Origin: Vandiemenella viatica
Taxonomy: Eukaryota; Arthropoda; Insecta; Orthoptera; Morabidae
Length of the DNA: 64,000 nt
Assembly: GCA_031002005.1 (NCBI GenBank)
Contig: JARYHS010008074.1
Location: forward strand, 13,214,924 to 13,278,923
Direction of reading: 5' to 3'
Of the stretch, positions 24,638 through 36,260 are shown piece by piece; the first letter of the stretch is position 1, and every line of letters starts with the position of its first letter. The translations under genes and the position numbers were made by a program. The notes under the pieces were generated by a model that saw only the letters and a program-made list of their open reading frames with translations, was not told the origin of the DNA and did no database searches.

Positions 24638-24824
24638 ATCGAATTCAATTTGAATATTCGTCCTCGTGCCCCTTATGGCAAGGCCTGCAGTCATTATCAC
24701 AGTAGTATCATGTAGTTTACTTTTTGATGGCATTCAGCGTACATTGGCGCCACGTTCTAAATTGGCTTTATGCAGTACACAAAAACAGTGAACTTCAGGC
24801 TTTTCATACTTTTTTAATGCTTTA
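24638..24824 (-). pseudogene. hAT transposase relic, part of the zinc-finger region
   Basis: On the minus strand about 24820-24750 encodes LKKYEKPEVH followed by CFCVLHKANLERGA, which resembles the second half of a TTF-type zinc finger (the E-S/P-x-H histidine part). The first half lies across the Helitron insertion at 28165-28400. Confidence 0.55.
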
Positions 24825-27800
24825 CTAGCTGGTACCCACGACTTCGTTCGTGATTGTAAAGAATTTGGATTGACAGCTAGCGACATCTAACCACCATAGT
24901 GCACGATAGGAGACACGATACTATTACCACACACAAATACCAGTCTTCTGCGCTATGTAGTTCCGGCAGCAAAGTAAAATTTACGGATACACAGAAGTCT
25001 TTGGATGAAATACGAAAATATTCATGATCGACCAATTTCAAACACCATATCTCCCACACAACCACAGTTTCTGAAATTCGGCCGCTGTTGTGATCGAAAG
25101 GTGACTCTGTGTTACTATCACACACAAACACCAGGGATCTGTGATCGATCGTTTTCGCTGAAAAGTGATACACCATGACACTTTTGTCATTGGCAGAAAT
25201 ATGAAATTGCCACAGGACGACCAATTTCAACCCCCATATCTCCCACACCCCCATAGCTACCGAAATCTACAACCATAGTGCACTACATGAGATACGATTC
25301 TACTACTAAACACAAACACCAATGCTCTATGCTATGTAGTTGTGGCAGAAAAATGACATTTGCGGACACGGTCGAAATACGAAAATATCCTTGGTCGGCC
25401 ACTTACAACCACCATATTTACCACAGTACCACAGTTTCTGAAATTTGGCCGCTGTTGTGATCGAAAGGTGACTCTGTGCTACTACTACACACAAACGCCA
25501 GTTATCTGTGATCTATAGTTTTCGCTGAAAAGTGATACACCATGACACTTTTGTCTTTGGCAGAAGTATGAAATTGCCACAGGTCGACCACTTTCAACCC
25601 CCATATCTCCCACATCCCCATAGCTACCGACATCTAACAACCATACTGCACTACATGAGATACGATTCTACTACCAAACACAAACACCAATGCTCTATGC
25701 TATGTAGTTGTGGCAGAAAAGTGACATATGCGGAGACAGTCGAAATACGAAAATATCCTTGGTCGGCCACTTACAACCACCATATCTACCACAGTACCAC
25801 AGTTTCTGAAATTCGGCCGCTGTTGTGATCGAAAGGTGACTCTGTGCTACTACCACACACAAACGCCAGTTATCTGTGATCTATAGTTTTCGCTGAAAAG
25901 TGATATACCATGACACTTTTGTCTTTGGCAGAAGTATGAAATTGCCACAGGTCGACCACTTTCAACCCCCATTCTCCCACACCCCCATAGCTACCGTCAT
26001 CTAACAACCATACTGCACTACATGAGATACGATTCTACTACCAAACACAAACACCAATGCTCTATGCTATGTAGTTGTGGCAGAAAAGTGACATATGCGG
26101 AGACAGTCGAAATACGAAAATATCCTTGGTCGGCCACTTACAACCACCATATCTACCACAGTACCACAGTTTCTGAAATTCGGCCGCTGTTGTGATCGAA
26201 AGGTGACTCTGTGCTACTACTGCACACAAACGCCAGTTACCTGTGATCTATAGTTTTCGCTGAAAAGTGATACACCATGACACTTTTGTCTTTGGCAGGA
26301 GTATGAAACTGCCACAGGTCGACCACTTTCAACCCCCATTTCTCCCACACCCCCATAGCTACTGACATCTAACAACCATACTGCACTACATGAGATACGC
26401 TTCTACTACCAAACACAAACACCAATGCTCTATGCCACGTAGTTGTGGCAGAAAAGTGACATATGCGGAGACAGTCGAAATACGAAAATATCCTTGGTCG
26501 GCCACTTACAACCACCATATCTACCACAGTACCACAGTTTCTGAAATTCGGCCGTTGTAGTGATCGAAAGGTGACTCTGTGTTACTATCACACACAAACA
26601 CCAGGGATCTGTGATCGATAGTTTTCGCTGAAAAGTGTTTCTACCATGACACTTTTGTCTTTGGCAGAAGTATGAAATTGCCACAGGTCGACCACTTTCA
26701 ACCCACATTTCTCCCACACCCCCATAGCTACCGTCATCTAACAACCATACTGCACTACATGAGATACGATTCTACTACCAAACACAAACACCAATGCTCT
26801 ATGCTATGTAGTTGTGGCAGAAAAGTGACATATGCGGAGACAGTCGAAATATGAAAATATCCTTGGTCAGCCACTTACAACCACCATATCTACCACAGTA
26901 CCACAGTTTCTGAAATTCGGCCGCTGTTGTGATCGAAAGGTGTCTCTGTGCTACTACTACACACAAACGCCAGTTATCTGTGATCTATAGTTTTCGCTGA
27001 AAAGTGATACACCATGACACTTTTGTCTTTGGCAGAAGTATGAAATTGCCACAGGTCGACCACTTTCAACCCCCATTTCTCCCACACCCCCATAGCTACC
27101 GTCATCTAACAACCATACTGCACTACATGAGATACGATTCTACTACCAAACACAAACACCAATGCTCTATGCTATGTAGTTGTGGCAGAAAAGTGACATA
27201 TGCGGAGACAGTCGAAATACGAAAATATCCTTGGTCGGCCACTTACAACCACCATATCTACCACAGTACCACAGTTTCTGAAATTCGGCCGCTGTTGTGA
27301 TCGAAAGGTGACTCTGTGCTACTACTTCACACAAACGCCAGTTATCTGTGATCTATAGTTTTCGCTGAAAAGTGATACACCATGACACTTTTGTCTTTGG
27401 CAGAAGTATCAAATTGCCACAGGTCGACCACTTTCAACCCCCATTTCTCCCACACCCCCATAGCTACCGTCATCTAACAACCATACTGCACTACATGAGA
27501 TACGATTCTACTACCAAACACAAACACCAATGCTCTATGCTATGTAGTTGTGGCAGAAAAGTGACATATGTGGAGACAGTCGAAATACGAAAATATTCTT
27601 GGTCGGCCACTTACAACCACCATATCTACCACAGTACCACAGTGTCTGAAATTCGGCCGCTGTTGTGATCGAAAGGTGACTCTGTGCTACTACTACACAC
27701 AAACGCCAGTTATCTGTGATCTATAGTTTTGGCTGAAAAGTGATACACCATGACACTTTTGTCTTTGGCAGTAGTATGAAATTGCCACAGGGCGACCACT

Positions 27801-28164
27801 TTCAACCCCCATATCTCCAACACCCCCATAGCTACCGACATCTAGCAACCATAGTGCACGACAGGAAAGACAATTCTACTACCACACACAAACACTAAAG
27901 GTCTATGTTATGTAGTTGTGGCAGAAAAGAGAAGTATACGGAGATACGAATTTTTGGTCGAAATATGAAAACGCCCTGCACTGACCAACTTTAATCATTA
28001 TATTTCCCACATCCCCACAGCTATCGGCATTCGGCCAACGTTGTGCACGACAGGAAACTCCATGCTACTTCCACCCACAAACATCAGTGATCTGTGCTAG
28101 GTAGTAGTGGCTGAAAAGTGAAAAATTGGAAAAAACACGTCTATTTTTATATATATATATAAGA
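24825..28164 (-). mobile_element. Non-autonomous Helitron-like element carrying a tandem array
   Basis: Read on the minus strand it begins A|TCTTATATATATATAT at 28164 and ends CTAG|T at 24825, matching the Helitron rule (inserts between A and T, starts TC, ends CTRR). Eight bases before the terminal CTAG lies the hairpin CACGA-ACGAAG-TCGTG (24837-24852), as expected for a Helitron 3' end. There is no target duplication and no Rep/helicase coding. The 3,340-base interior is almost entirely a 368-base tandem repeat, plus a TA microsatellite at the 5' end. This organisation resembles tandem-repeat-bearing non-autonomous Helitrons (HINE/DINE type) of insects. The element sits inside the hAT zinc-finger coding sequence. 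Confidence 0.78.
24880..28020 (-). repeat. 368-bp tandem array built from two ~184-bp half-units
   Basis: The landmark GTTTCTGAAATTCGGCCGCT (or its variants) occurs at 25067, 25434, 25802, 26169, 26537, 26906, 27274 and 27642, spacing 367-369. Each unit has two diverged halves: half A with ACCACAGTTTCTGAAATTCG and GATCGAAAGGTGACTCTG, half B with CACCCCCATAGCTACCG and CTACATGAGATACGATTC. Both contain CACACAAACACCA-type and TATCTCCCACA-type words. Inner copies are much more alike than the edge copies. ORFs of 98 codons recur in some units, but 368 is not a multiple of three. Confidence 0.95.
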
Positions 28165-28400
28165 TTTCATGATGAAAACCACCTTGAGTGATCGTCTTCA
28201 TGTACTCATCTCCTCTTGATGATTTTTTCAGCGCAGAAACGCCTCTAGACATAATTTCTTTACAGATATGGCAAAACACATTTTCTATATCTTCATCATT
28301 TTCGCAGCCAAGGAATAATTGTCTGCCACTTACGTTGAAAATTGTGCCTTTTCTTCTGTACAACAGAATTTGCAGAAATAACATCTTCCGGTTGGGCTAA
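28165..28400 (-). pseudogene. hAT transposase relic, N-terminal zinc-finger part
   Basis: The minus-strand frame from 28384 reads VSGRQLFLGCENDEDIENVF then FCHICKEIMSRG and GGFHHE. FCHIC fits the CxxC half of a TTF-type zinc finger, and GGFHHE sits where family members have G-F-x-x-W. Joining across the Helitron puts this next to LKKYEKPEVH, with one apparent frameshift. A CpG-rich stretch at about 28555-28640 may be the 5' end of the hAT element. Confidence 0.55.
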
Positions 28401-30389
28401 GCTGTACAAAGCCCTTAGTGGAGGGTTCTTCAGGTTATAATTTCAAAGGAAGAATTTATCTATGAAAACTAATAATTTTCCGAAAAAAAATTATAATATC
28501 AATTGCAGCGTGCTCTTAAAGCACATGTTTTGTTTACCAGCTCGATTAGGATTGAGTGAGACACCTGAGGCAGCCTGCGAGCCGCAACCGCAAAAGCGCA
28601 GGCTGTGCAGCGGACGGGCGAGACTCGGTAGTGTTGCTTGATTTGCTTGTGTGTGGCTCTTTAAAAATCAAACCTCACAGTACATAGTGTTAGGTATGAT
28701 CTTACTTGGTGTTTATATTCATCTCAGGCATGTCGTGCACTGTAATTTACAGTAACTCTTCAGTTAGAAAAATATGAGTCTTTGGAAAATCTGGTTTGCA
28801 ATCTCAATAATAGTTGTTTATGAAAGGAAATGCTGAGCAAGAAGCAGCAACTTGTGTTTGCTTCTGTATGGCAAATTCAAAAGTGAAAGATGGGAAAGCA
28901 TGCACTGTGGCTCAAAAAGTAGGTGATATTGCAGAAAATGTATTAAATCAGTTGTCTGACAAAAATAAGCTTTTAGATCTGGATTAGTCAACAGATAATT
29001 TCTTTATTTTTGGATACTGGCTTATTATTTATTTGCTTATCTGAGCATATGGCTGCTATGCTACAGCCTTTGTCAGAAAATATTTTTAACGAAGACAACT
29101 GTGGAAGCCTAAAAAACCATTAATGTATCAGAAACTGCTCCGGCGTAGATTTATTCATTGGGTAGATAGAAATTATGAAGTGTATGAAGAGCTTCTTAAT
29201 TTTTATAGCATTCATGGTATAAACATTGTATAAGATGTTTTTAAAGGAGTTTTTAATATTTATTTTACTATTACAAGGACTGTAACAGCCTACTCTCCCA
29301 AATCTGCAAGATGCTTTCAGGCGCCTGCAGACAGTGGTGTATTCGAGAAAGCAGCTAATCTTAAATTATATCGGCAGTGTTATCTAAACTTCAGAGAGAA
29401 CTTCAGCCTCCTGTAATTATGATTATCACCCCAGAAATAGTAAAGGTTTCCTTAACTACTGACAAAAAAAAAATAGTTTGTCATAGACTAAAACTTTATT
29501 TTAAAGTTATCCTTTCCTTCAATCAAGCCACCCACCGATATGTCAATGTCAAGATAAATTGACAGAAGATTCCTGATGCAACAAAGTTCCATAAAAATTA
29601 GCACCACATTTGAAACAACAGTAAGGTCGAAAAAATTGTTAGCTGTAAATTATGTAACCTTTTTCAAATCATCGTTCCCTTCAAATTTAACTCTACTTTC
29701 GTTCTCATTCACCTACACATATCCTTGACATACATGTCATCCTATTGCTCAGCTTGACACATCAACTCAACTGACACACAACTTCTCCATGCAAATCTAA
29801 TTTTTCTGATCATGAAGCATACTCAAGTATAAATATTACAATTGCTTGGGTAAACCTTCTCTAGTTCGGGAGTTTGTATGGCCCTTCACAACACTTTAAA
29901 CAGTCGCTGCCCTTTCCAAACCCAAAACACTGAATTTAATCTATGGGTCTGCAGACAATTATGCTGAGCCCTTTCAAAACCTTCTCAGGGACTTATGACC
30001 TTTAACCAACACTTTGGCAAATAACTTATTCCCCATAAATGTTGATCAGAATTCAATTACCAAACCACAAAAAACTAATAATGTTTCACTCTACATGAAG
30101 ATTTCTTGCCCAACTTTGTAATCATTCAATGCATTACTTAGCAACAGTCCTTATGTGGTAAATGGTTGGAAATTCCAGAAGTTTTAAAGCCAGACATTTC
30201 AACTGTTAGTTATAAAAGATGAGTTTGTTGAAGAGATTAGAGAAGGTGACTTATCATATTATACTTCAATATGCTGGCTTAGCTGCTGAAAAGCTCTAAC
30301 ATAATTTTTTGAGCTCTGAGCAGTAATCAGAATCTTCACAAATGAAAAGACTTATCCTCTTGGTGAATTACAAAACAATGAGAGGTATG
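28401..30389. other. Intron 3 sequence, mostly unassigned
   Basis: 28401-28700 may be the hAT 5' flank. The rest is AT-rich with no domain recognised in the small ORFs. Confidence 0.4.
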
Positions 30390-30780
30390 AAGGTTAACAT
30401 ATATATTATTTCTTGTCACAAGTCAATATCTCCCTTGATAATTAACCAAAATGTATGCATGTGGTGTCATTTTAAAGGTTAACGTCTCCACTTTAACCAC
30501 ATCATATTTTAACAAAAGAATTTTTTTGGTATTCAACCCTTAAAGGGCAAAAATGTTAATATTTCTAAAATGCTATTTTTTTGTACCACAAACCATTCAT
30601 TTCACTGCATTCCTAACCAAAATTGATAAATGGAGTGTCATTTTAAAGATTAAAATCTCTGCTTTGGTGACATTACATATTAAGACAGTTATTTTTCGGA
30701 ATTTGACCCTTAAAGGGAAAAGGTATCAATATTCAACATTAATCATTCAAATATTTTGTAAAGGTGATACAAGGGTGCTA
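30390..30780 (+). repeat. Tandem repeat, ~170-bp period, copy 1
   Basis: Two units with shared order: ACCAAAATTGATAAATG-type start, GTCATTTTAAAG, CATCATATTTTAA, then the palindromic word CCCTTAAAGGG (30537 and 30707, 170 apart) and (A)AAA-GT-TCAATATT. The same family lies at 35060-35620. Confidence 0.8.
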
Positions 30781-31600
30781 TAGGTCTAAAATCTTTGGGA
30801 TTGTTCCCTTCTTTTTCAGGTTTCAGCAGGGCAATCACTCACGTCCTCCAGCACACCTTCGGAATTTGATATGTGGTTTTACATTTATTAACTAGCTGTA
30901 GAACCCATTCTATGGTTTTATATCTGAAGTTCTTAATTTGTTCTGATCATATGTCATCAAGGCCTGTGGTTTGCCTTTTTTTGCACTCGTGAGTAACCTT
31001 TTCCAGCTCTGACATACTGAAGGGCTCAGTGAGGTTGTTCATCTCCTTCTGACTGTTTCTGTGTGTGTTTCTATGTTTTTTAGATAATCTACTTTTGTAA
31101 ATTTTCTTCCCATTCATGAGTAACTGATGTGCAATTTGGTTTGCATTGATGTTGGAATGTCCAGTTATCTTCGAAGGATCATTGTTGAGACGTTTTAGAA
31201 GCTTTCATGACTTCTAACTATCTCTTGTCAGGTCCAGCTCTTCTAATGCCTTGATCCAGCGGTTTCTTTTTGTTGCACTTAGAGATGTGATAAGATGACT
31301 GCCAGTTTCCACTGTCTTTTTGCCAAAGGGATCATCTTGGAATCGTGATTTATAATCGATGAACTGGGCCGCTAGATATGAGGTGAGAGCCAAAATAAAT
31401 GATGATCGGCAAGAACAAGGGATGGATCTTCAGGAATACTTTTTCACAGTTGCAGTGCATGTGTCATTTGATTATGATGTTGGTGCAATAGTAGACACAG
31501 CAGCGTCCAACATTTCTGTGAACATGGATTAGTCAGCTCTCTTGAAGTTATACTTCCTGTGGAAAGGAACTCTCTGGGGTCTCTTAAATAAAGATTCGAT
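30781..31600 (-). pseudogene. LINE reverse transcriptase relic on the minus strand
   Basis: The minus-strand reading from about 31000 down to 30790 gives KRQTTGLDDI, then FRYKTIEWVLQLVNKCK, then VIALLKPEKEGNNPKDFRPI. These match the N-terminal reverse-transcriptase motifs of LINEs (GLD-I, then ALLKPGK, then YRPISL). Upstream to about 31600 is a degraded linker. Stops and shifts are present. The element is fragmentary and opposite in direction to the dynein gene. Confidence 0.65.
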
Positions 31601-31908
31601 TTTTCTTTTAAGTATACAGATTTTTGGCCGAATATCTCAGTTTTAAAAGTATAAAAAGTAATATAAATTTTGTAAATTTATTTTTAGTGCAGAAATATTA
31701 ATGAAAGAATAAGCCAATAGTATATTTCTGTTAAGTGCAAGTGTTTAGATTGATGTTTAGTACGCAAGAAAGTTATTTTTGTAGAATGATGCTACTGGAA
31801 TAAAACAATAGATTACTGTTTTACTTCATTAAAAATTATCTTATTGTTCACTAGATTCCTTTCAGTAGAGAATATGCAAAAGTCTGGATTTTTCTGTTTT
31901 ATTTTCAG

Positions 31909-32001
31909 GTGAAAAGACCAATGGTTTTGGTTGGTGAGACAGGAACATCGAAAACAGCTGTGATTTCAGATTTTCTTCGTCAGCTGAGCCCTGATACATT
32001 T
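31909..32001 (+). CDS. DNAH10: Dynein heavy chain exon d (AAA3 Walker A)
   Basis: A 31-codon exon, VKRPMVLVGETGTSKTAVIS and onward to LSPDTF. GETGTSKTA is the AAA3 P-loop (G-x4-GK-T/S form with SK), which binds the phosphates of ATP. Acceptor TTTTATTTTCAG|GTG, donor TTT|GTTAGT, both phase 0. The Glu-Thr-Gly in place of the commoner Glu-Ser-Gly is a mild substitution. Because AAA3 nucleotide state gates the motor, an intact P-loop supports function. Confidence 0.93.
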
Positions 32002-32339
32002 GTTAGTAATTGGTTGTTACAATTCATTTATTTGATTTGTACGTTAATTTGTAAAGCACAAAAAAATAAGATAACTATTTGATTTGGCATTTGATTTTGT
32101 TGGGGAAAGTTCTTAAGTGTGATATAATTCTAAGAAGTATGTTTTGCTAATGCAATACTATTTAAAACCTGATTTGTTCATGTGGATGAGTAATATATGA
32201 ACAGATTTCTTAAATGGTTTGGGTAAGGACTAACCGTGAAACACAGAACTACCGAAGCATAACAAAACAGTAATTTAATATAGTTTAATTTAATTTTTAT
32301 ACAATTAGATTTATTATGTGATTATGTGCATATAATTCT
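32002..32339. other. Intron 4, proximal part, no recognised element
   Basis: AT-rich, nothing recognised. Confidence 0.45.
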
Positions 32340-33480
32340 GAATCTTTAATGGGTTTGTGAAAATGGTTATGTCACAGGACCATTGCTGTTCATTATTCTA
32401 ATGAATAATTGTGTTAATGGTTTACTATCAAAACAATAAAAGATTATGAGTGATCTGATCAGCATATCTATGTGGGTACGTCATATGGAATAAAGTTAAA
32501 GGATTGAATAACCATAAAATTAAGACTGTTTATATGTAATCGTAGGTTTTCCCAGCAAATCTGATGCTTGAAGATCTCTTGGGCATGCGGCAGGATCTGC
32601 CGACGGTGTGAGGAGCGTAGTCACGTTGGTCAGCAGACGCAACCTGAAGGTGGTGGCATGTTACCCCATCGGAAATTTGTTGAACTATGATTGATTTATC
32701 CAGCCACATGCCCGAAAGATCTTCAAGCACAAAAATGGTTCTATTTATAAGGTGGGGAAAGAATTGCTTGTTGAAGACTTGAAGTGTAAATACTTTGGCA
32801 TAACATTTGATAAGAAACTCAACTGGGTTAGACACAATGGTCAGGTAGTAGGAAAAGCTTTCAAAACCCTTCATTTGTTGGAGAAAGTGGTGAGTGGATG
32901 TACAAGATAATTAAGGGCATGGTGTCATAAAACTTTGGTCAAGACCATTGTTTGAATATGATGGTATAGTATGGGACACACATTTTGGGTATCAAATGCA
33001 GGAGTTGGAGGGGGTGCAGAGAAGGGGTCCTAGATTTTTCTCTGGAAATTACCACAGAACACAATCAGTAAGTGAAATGAGAAAGGATTTGGAATGGTGG
33101 TCATTGGAAGGCAGGAGGAGGGATGAGGAGAGTCATGGGAGTACGCAGGGCATATATTGGTGATGAGGCATGGAAAGATATTGAAGGAAGAATTAGGACA
33201 TGTGTACGGAATGGAAAAGATAAACATGACCAACACAGTGGTACTCAATTTAAAATGTTTCAGTGTTGGAACATTTTCTTTCATAAGCAACTGGGTCAGG
33301 GATCGGAAGAAATTACCAAGAGAAATGATAAAGAATTCATAAAAAAATCTAAAAGAATTTTAAGTTTAAATTAGTAGAGACCAAAGGAGGTAGGGAAAGG
33401 GAAAGAGGAAAATGTGTGTGTATGGAAATTTGGCACCAGAGCATTCAAATTAAAATTTAATTATACATAATTTAAGTACC
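32340..33480 (+). pseudogene. CR1-like LINE relic (reverse transcriptase end)
   Basis: It shares long near-matches with the LINE at 44458-45720: CATTATTCTAATGAATAATT at about 32392 and 44733, then GAATTGCTTGTTGAAG at about 32760 and 44967. Coding scraps resemble the post-palm region of CR1-like elements: HLLEKVVSGCTR, HKTLVKTIV and EGVQRRGPRF, then the NYHRTQSVSEMRKDLEWWSL block. Stops and frameshifts are common. A 163-base element with inverted ends is inserted at 32566-32728. Confidence 0.68.
32566..32728. mobile_element. 163-bp element with 26-bp inverted ends inside the LINE
   Basis: GCTTGAAGATCTCTTGGGCA (32566-32585, arm to 32591) pairs with the reverse complement of 32703-32728 (GCCACATGCCCGAAAGATCT and on), with three mismatches. 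The right end carries CCCGAAAGATC, like the PLE-type GAAA motif. Non-coding. Confidence 0.6.
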
Positions 33481-35059
33481 ACAATTTGTGAACAAATGGC
33501 ATAACTGGTATTTTTATTGTTATTGTTATTACAGTTCATTTTAATTTGATAACATTAGACATCCTGGCGAAAAGTAATTAAACTCTTTAATTTTCAATTC
33601 CACAACATTTCACTTGAATTAAATGTTTTTACAATAATTGATACCATAGATTTTTGTCACTCTGCGGTCTCTATAAAACATTTAATACTTCCAAAAAAAA
33701 AATCCCTCTTTTTATTAAATGCTTACGTTTCTGCATTTTTATGTCGTAATGTTCTAGTGATGTATAATTTGGCAACATGTTTTCTATGGTCTCTGGCCAG
33801 TTTGAGTTACAAGTGAAATTTATGAAAATATCTTGCATCCCATAGTTTGGAATGTAAAATCATAATGATTTCAATTAGTTCAAGCAATTAATCTTGTCTT
33901 AATTCATGAATATAATGTGGGCCTGCTGTGAATGGAGTTTTAGTTCAAGCAATTAATCTTCACTTAATTCATGCATGTAACGTGGTCCCGCTGTGAATGA
34001 TGTTTCTCTTAAAGGTAGAAAAGCATTGTATGTGATATCCACAAGAAGCAAAGAGTAAAGGTAACCTACCAGTTTTAAAATAGGGGACTACCAGCAATGG
34101 TAGAAAGCTAACTGAAAACAACAATTCTCAAAGTAAATATGTGCTTTTTGCGATAAAAGGGATGATCCAGACTATATTCTAACTCCATACCATATTTCAT
34201 TGAGATATTTCCAGCCTTCAAACCATGATTCAGCAAAATACATTCATCTATCCATCTATATTTTAATGTTTGCAACATATACTGGCATGTGAATATATCA
34301 ATGCTTTACCCTTTTTCTTTTAGTACCAGAGGCAAATAATATAAATTTCATTTAAAAAATTTCCTTTCTTTTAGTTATTTTATTAGGCTTAATTTCCACT
34401 CTGATATTTGAAAGTCTTTTTTTGTTAAATTTATATTTTAACATATTGTAATATATAACATATAAGAAATCAAACCTATGTTAAACATTATCACTAATGA
34501 TCCAATAAGGGTGTACCAAGAATCAATTGTCTTTTTGATCAGATTTGGAACACACTTTCCTGAGGACATACCTTTCGATAAAAAGTTTGTTGACACATGG
34601 AGAAACATACAAACACATGCTCTATGTGTTTTTCCATGTGCACACACTGTAGTATTTGTCTATGTGTTTTTCCTGTGCCGACACCGAAGCAATATCCTAC
34701 TTTGGTAGACAGTGGCTGCTTTATAGCAGCTTTGTTTCCTAAGCATTTGGTTATGAAAATAACCACCACTTACTGAATCTGAGGATTGCTGCAGTGTCGA
34801 AACTTGGAAAAACATGTACGCAAAAAGAATGTTGTAACTTTTGGGCTCATATCCCTTCTTCAGCAAGAGAATGAGGTACCTGCCTGATGGAAACTGGCAG
34901 TAGCTACTATCCAAATGTTAAATGTATCCACATTATAACATCTTTGTATCCTATTTTTTGTCTCTTTGGATGTTATTTTGATTAATTTCTTTCTGTTATA
35001 AATGTTTCCACTGATACTGTTGTTGCCCTCCACCATCCACTACTCTTCCATCACATCCA
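33481..35059. other. Intron 4, with a 65-bp duplication and a PLE-like fragment
   Basis: 33877-34006 is a tandem duplication. About 34740-34900 holds ACCACCACTTACTGAATC and, on the minus strand, CTGAAGAAGGG-ATATGAG-CCCAAAAGT, a PLE-like end. The rest is AT-rich and unassigned. Confidence 0.45.
33877..34006 (+). repeat. Two-copy 65-bp tandem duplication
   Basis: AGTTCAAGCAATTAATCTT begins at 33877 and again at 33942. Both copies continue through TTAATTCATG and GCTGTGAATG with a few differences. Confidence 0.9.
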
Positions 35060-35620
35060 TTCTAACTGTAAAGGTTCATACCAAAATTGATAAATGAGGT
35101 CTCATTTTAAAGGCTTATGTCTCCACTTTGATCATATTATATTTTAAGAAAGGAATTTTTTGGAATTGGCCCTTAAAGGCATAAGCATCAATATTACTAC
35201 AACAGGTTTTTTCTCGTGAGCCTTTTATCTCCCTTTATATCTAACCAAAATGGAGAAATAAGGAATCATTTAAAAAAATGAGATCTCTGCTTTGACGACA
35301 TCATATTTTAAGAAAAAAAATTTCCATAATTCAGCTCTTAAAGGACAAAAGTAACATTATTTCCGTAATGTAATTTTTTTCATCACAAGTAATTTATCTC
35401 ACTTGATACCTAACAGAAAGAGAGAAGAGTTGTGATTAAGGTGTCCACTTTTGTAACCCAACATTCCAAGACAGGAACTTCTTGGAATGCTGCCCTTAAA
35501 GGGCAAAAGTATCATAGTTCTACAACTTGTCCTTTTGTCACAATTTACATCATAAATTTAGGAAGAATTTTTTTTAATTTGATTCTTAAAGGAATACAGT
35601 AATAATTATGAAGGTCAAGC
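35060..35620 (+). repeat. Tandem repeat, ~160-bp period, copy 2
   Basis: Three or more units of the family also at 30390-30780. CCCTTAAAGG-type palindromes occur at about 35170, 35335 and 35493 (spacing 165 and 158), each preceded by a CATATTTTAAGA-like word and GGAATT. Confidence 0.8.
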
Positions 35621-36260
35621 TTATATGACTTTTCAGATCTAAGCCACTCAAATACCACAGAGATATTGATAAACTGCTCCATTTGTGTAGACAAGGATTA
35701 AGAGCATTGCTGATCGATAATAGCACCATTTATCACCGAGATATCAATAAAGTGTGTTTTTTGTACAATAAGTAGCGTTTCACATGTGTTTTTCTGTTAC
35801 GAAAACACTTCTGTTTTGCTATACAGTTCACTGGTGAAATTTTTCTCATGTGCTATGATTGCAGCACCACATATCAAAGAGATATGGGTAGTTTGTGTAT
35901 ATTTTGTTCAGGTTAGTTGTATTCCACTAAGGTCAGTGACAGTTTGTCATACATATGTTTTAGGCATCCAAAAGAGTTTCCTTATTATTTTATTACAAGT
36001 TGCTAGTATTTTGTTATGTACCTCTTACACTCAACAAATAAACAGTTGCTACAAAGCAGTTTTTGTTCTTTCATCCTCTTGCAAATCATCAACCTCACTG
36101 ATCATAGTATTGTATTAACAAAAGTTCACAGGGGGCATCTAGTAATACATTATTTTAGACATTGTATGTGTACCTCCTTGAGAATCTCTGCATATTAACT
36201 GTAGTTCACATATCACTGCTTTGCTATTACATTAAATATTGATAGTAATGGATTTTGCAG
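35621..36260. other. Intron 4, distal part, no recognised element
   Basis: Includes ORF 35786-36118 without a recognised domain. Ends in the acceptor GATTTTGCAG|CTAGTT. Confidence 0.45.

Noticed and set aside
25532..27668. Repeated 98-codon plus-strand ORFs that look like a gene family
   Set aside because: They are by-products of the 368-bp tandem repeat. 368 is not divisible by three, the frame cannot continue from unit to unit, and composition is that of the satellite.
24880..28020. CRISPR-like array (regular repeats)
   Set aside because: Units are contiguous 368-bp repeats without unique spacers, in a eukaryotic intron, inside a Helitron-like element.
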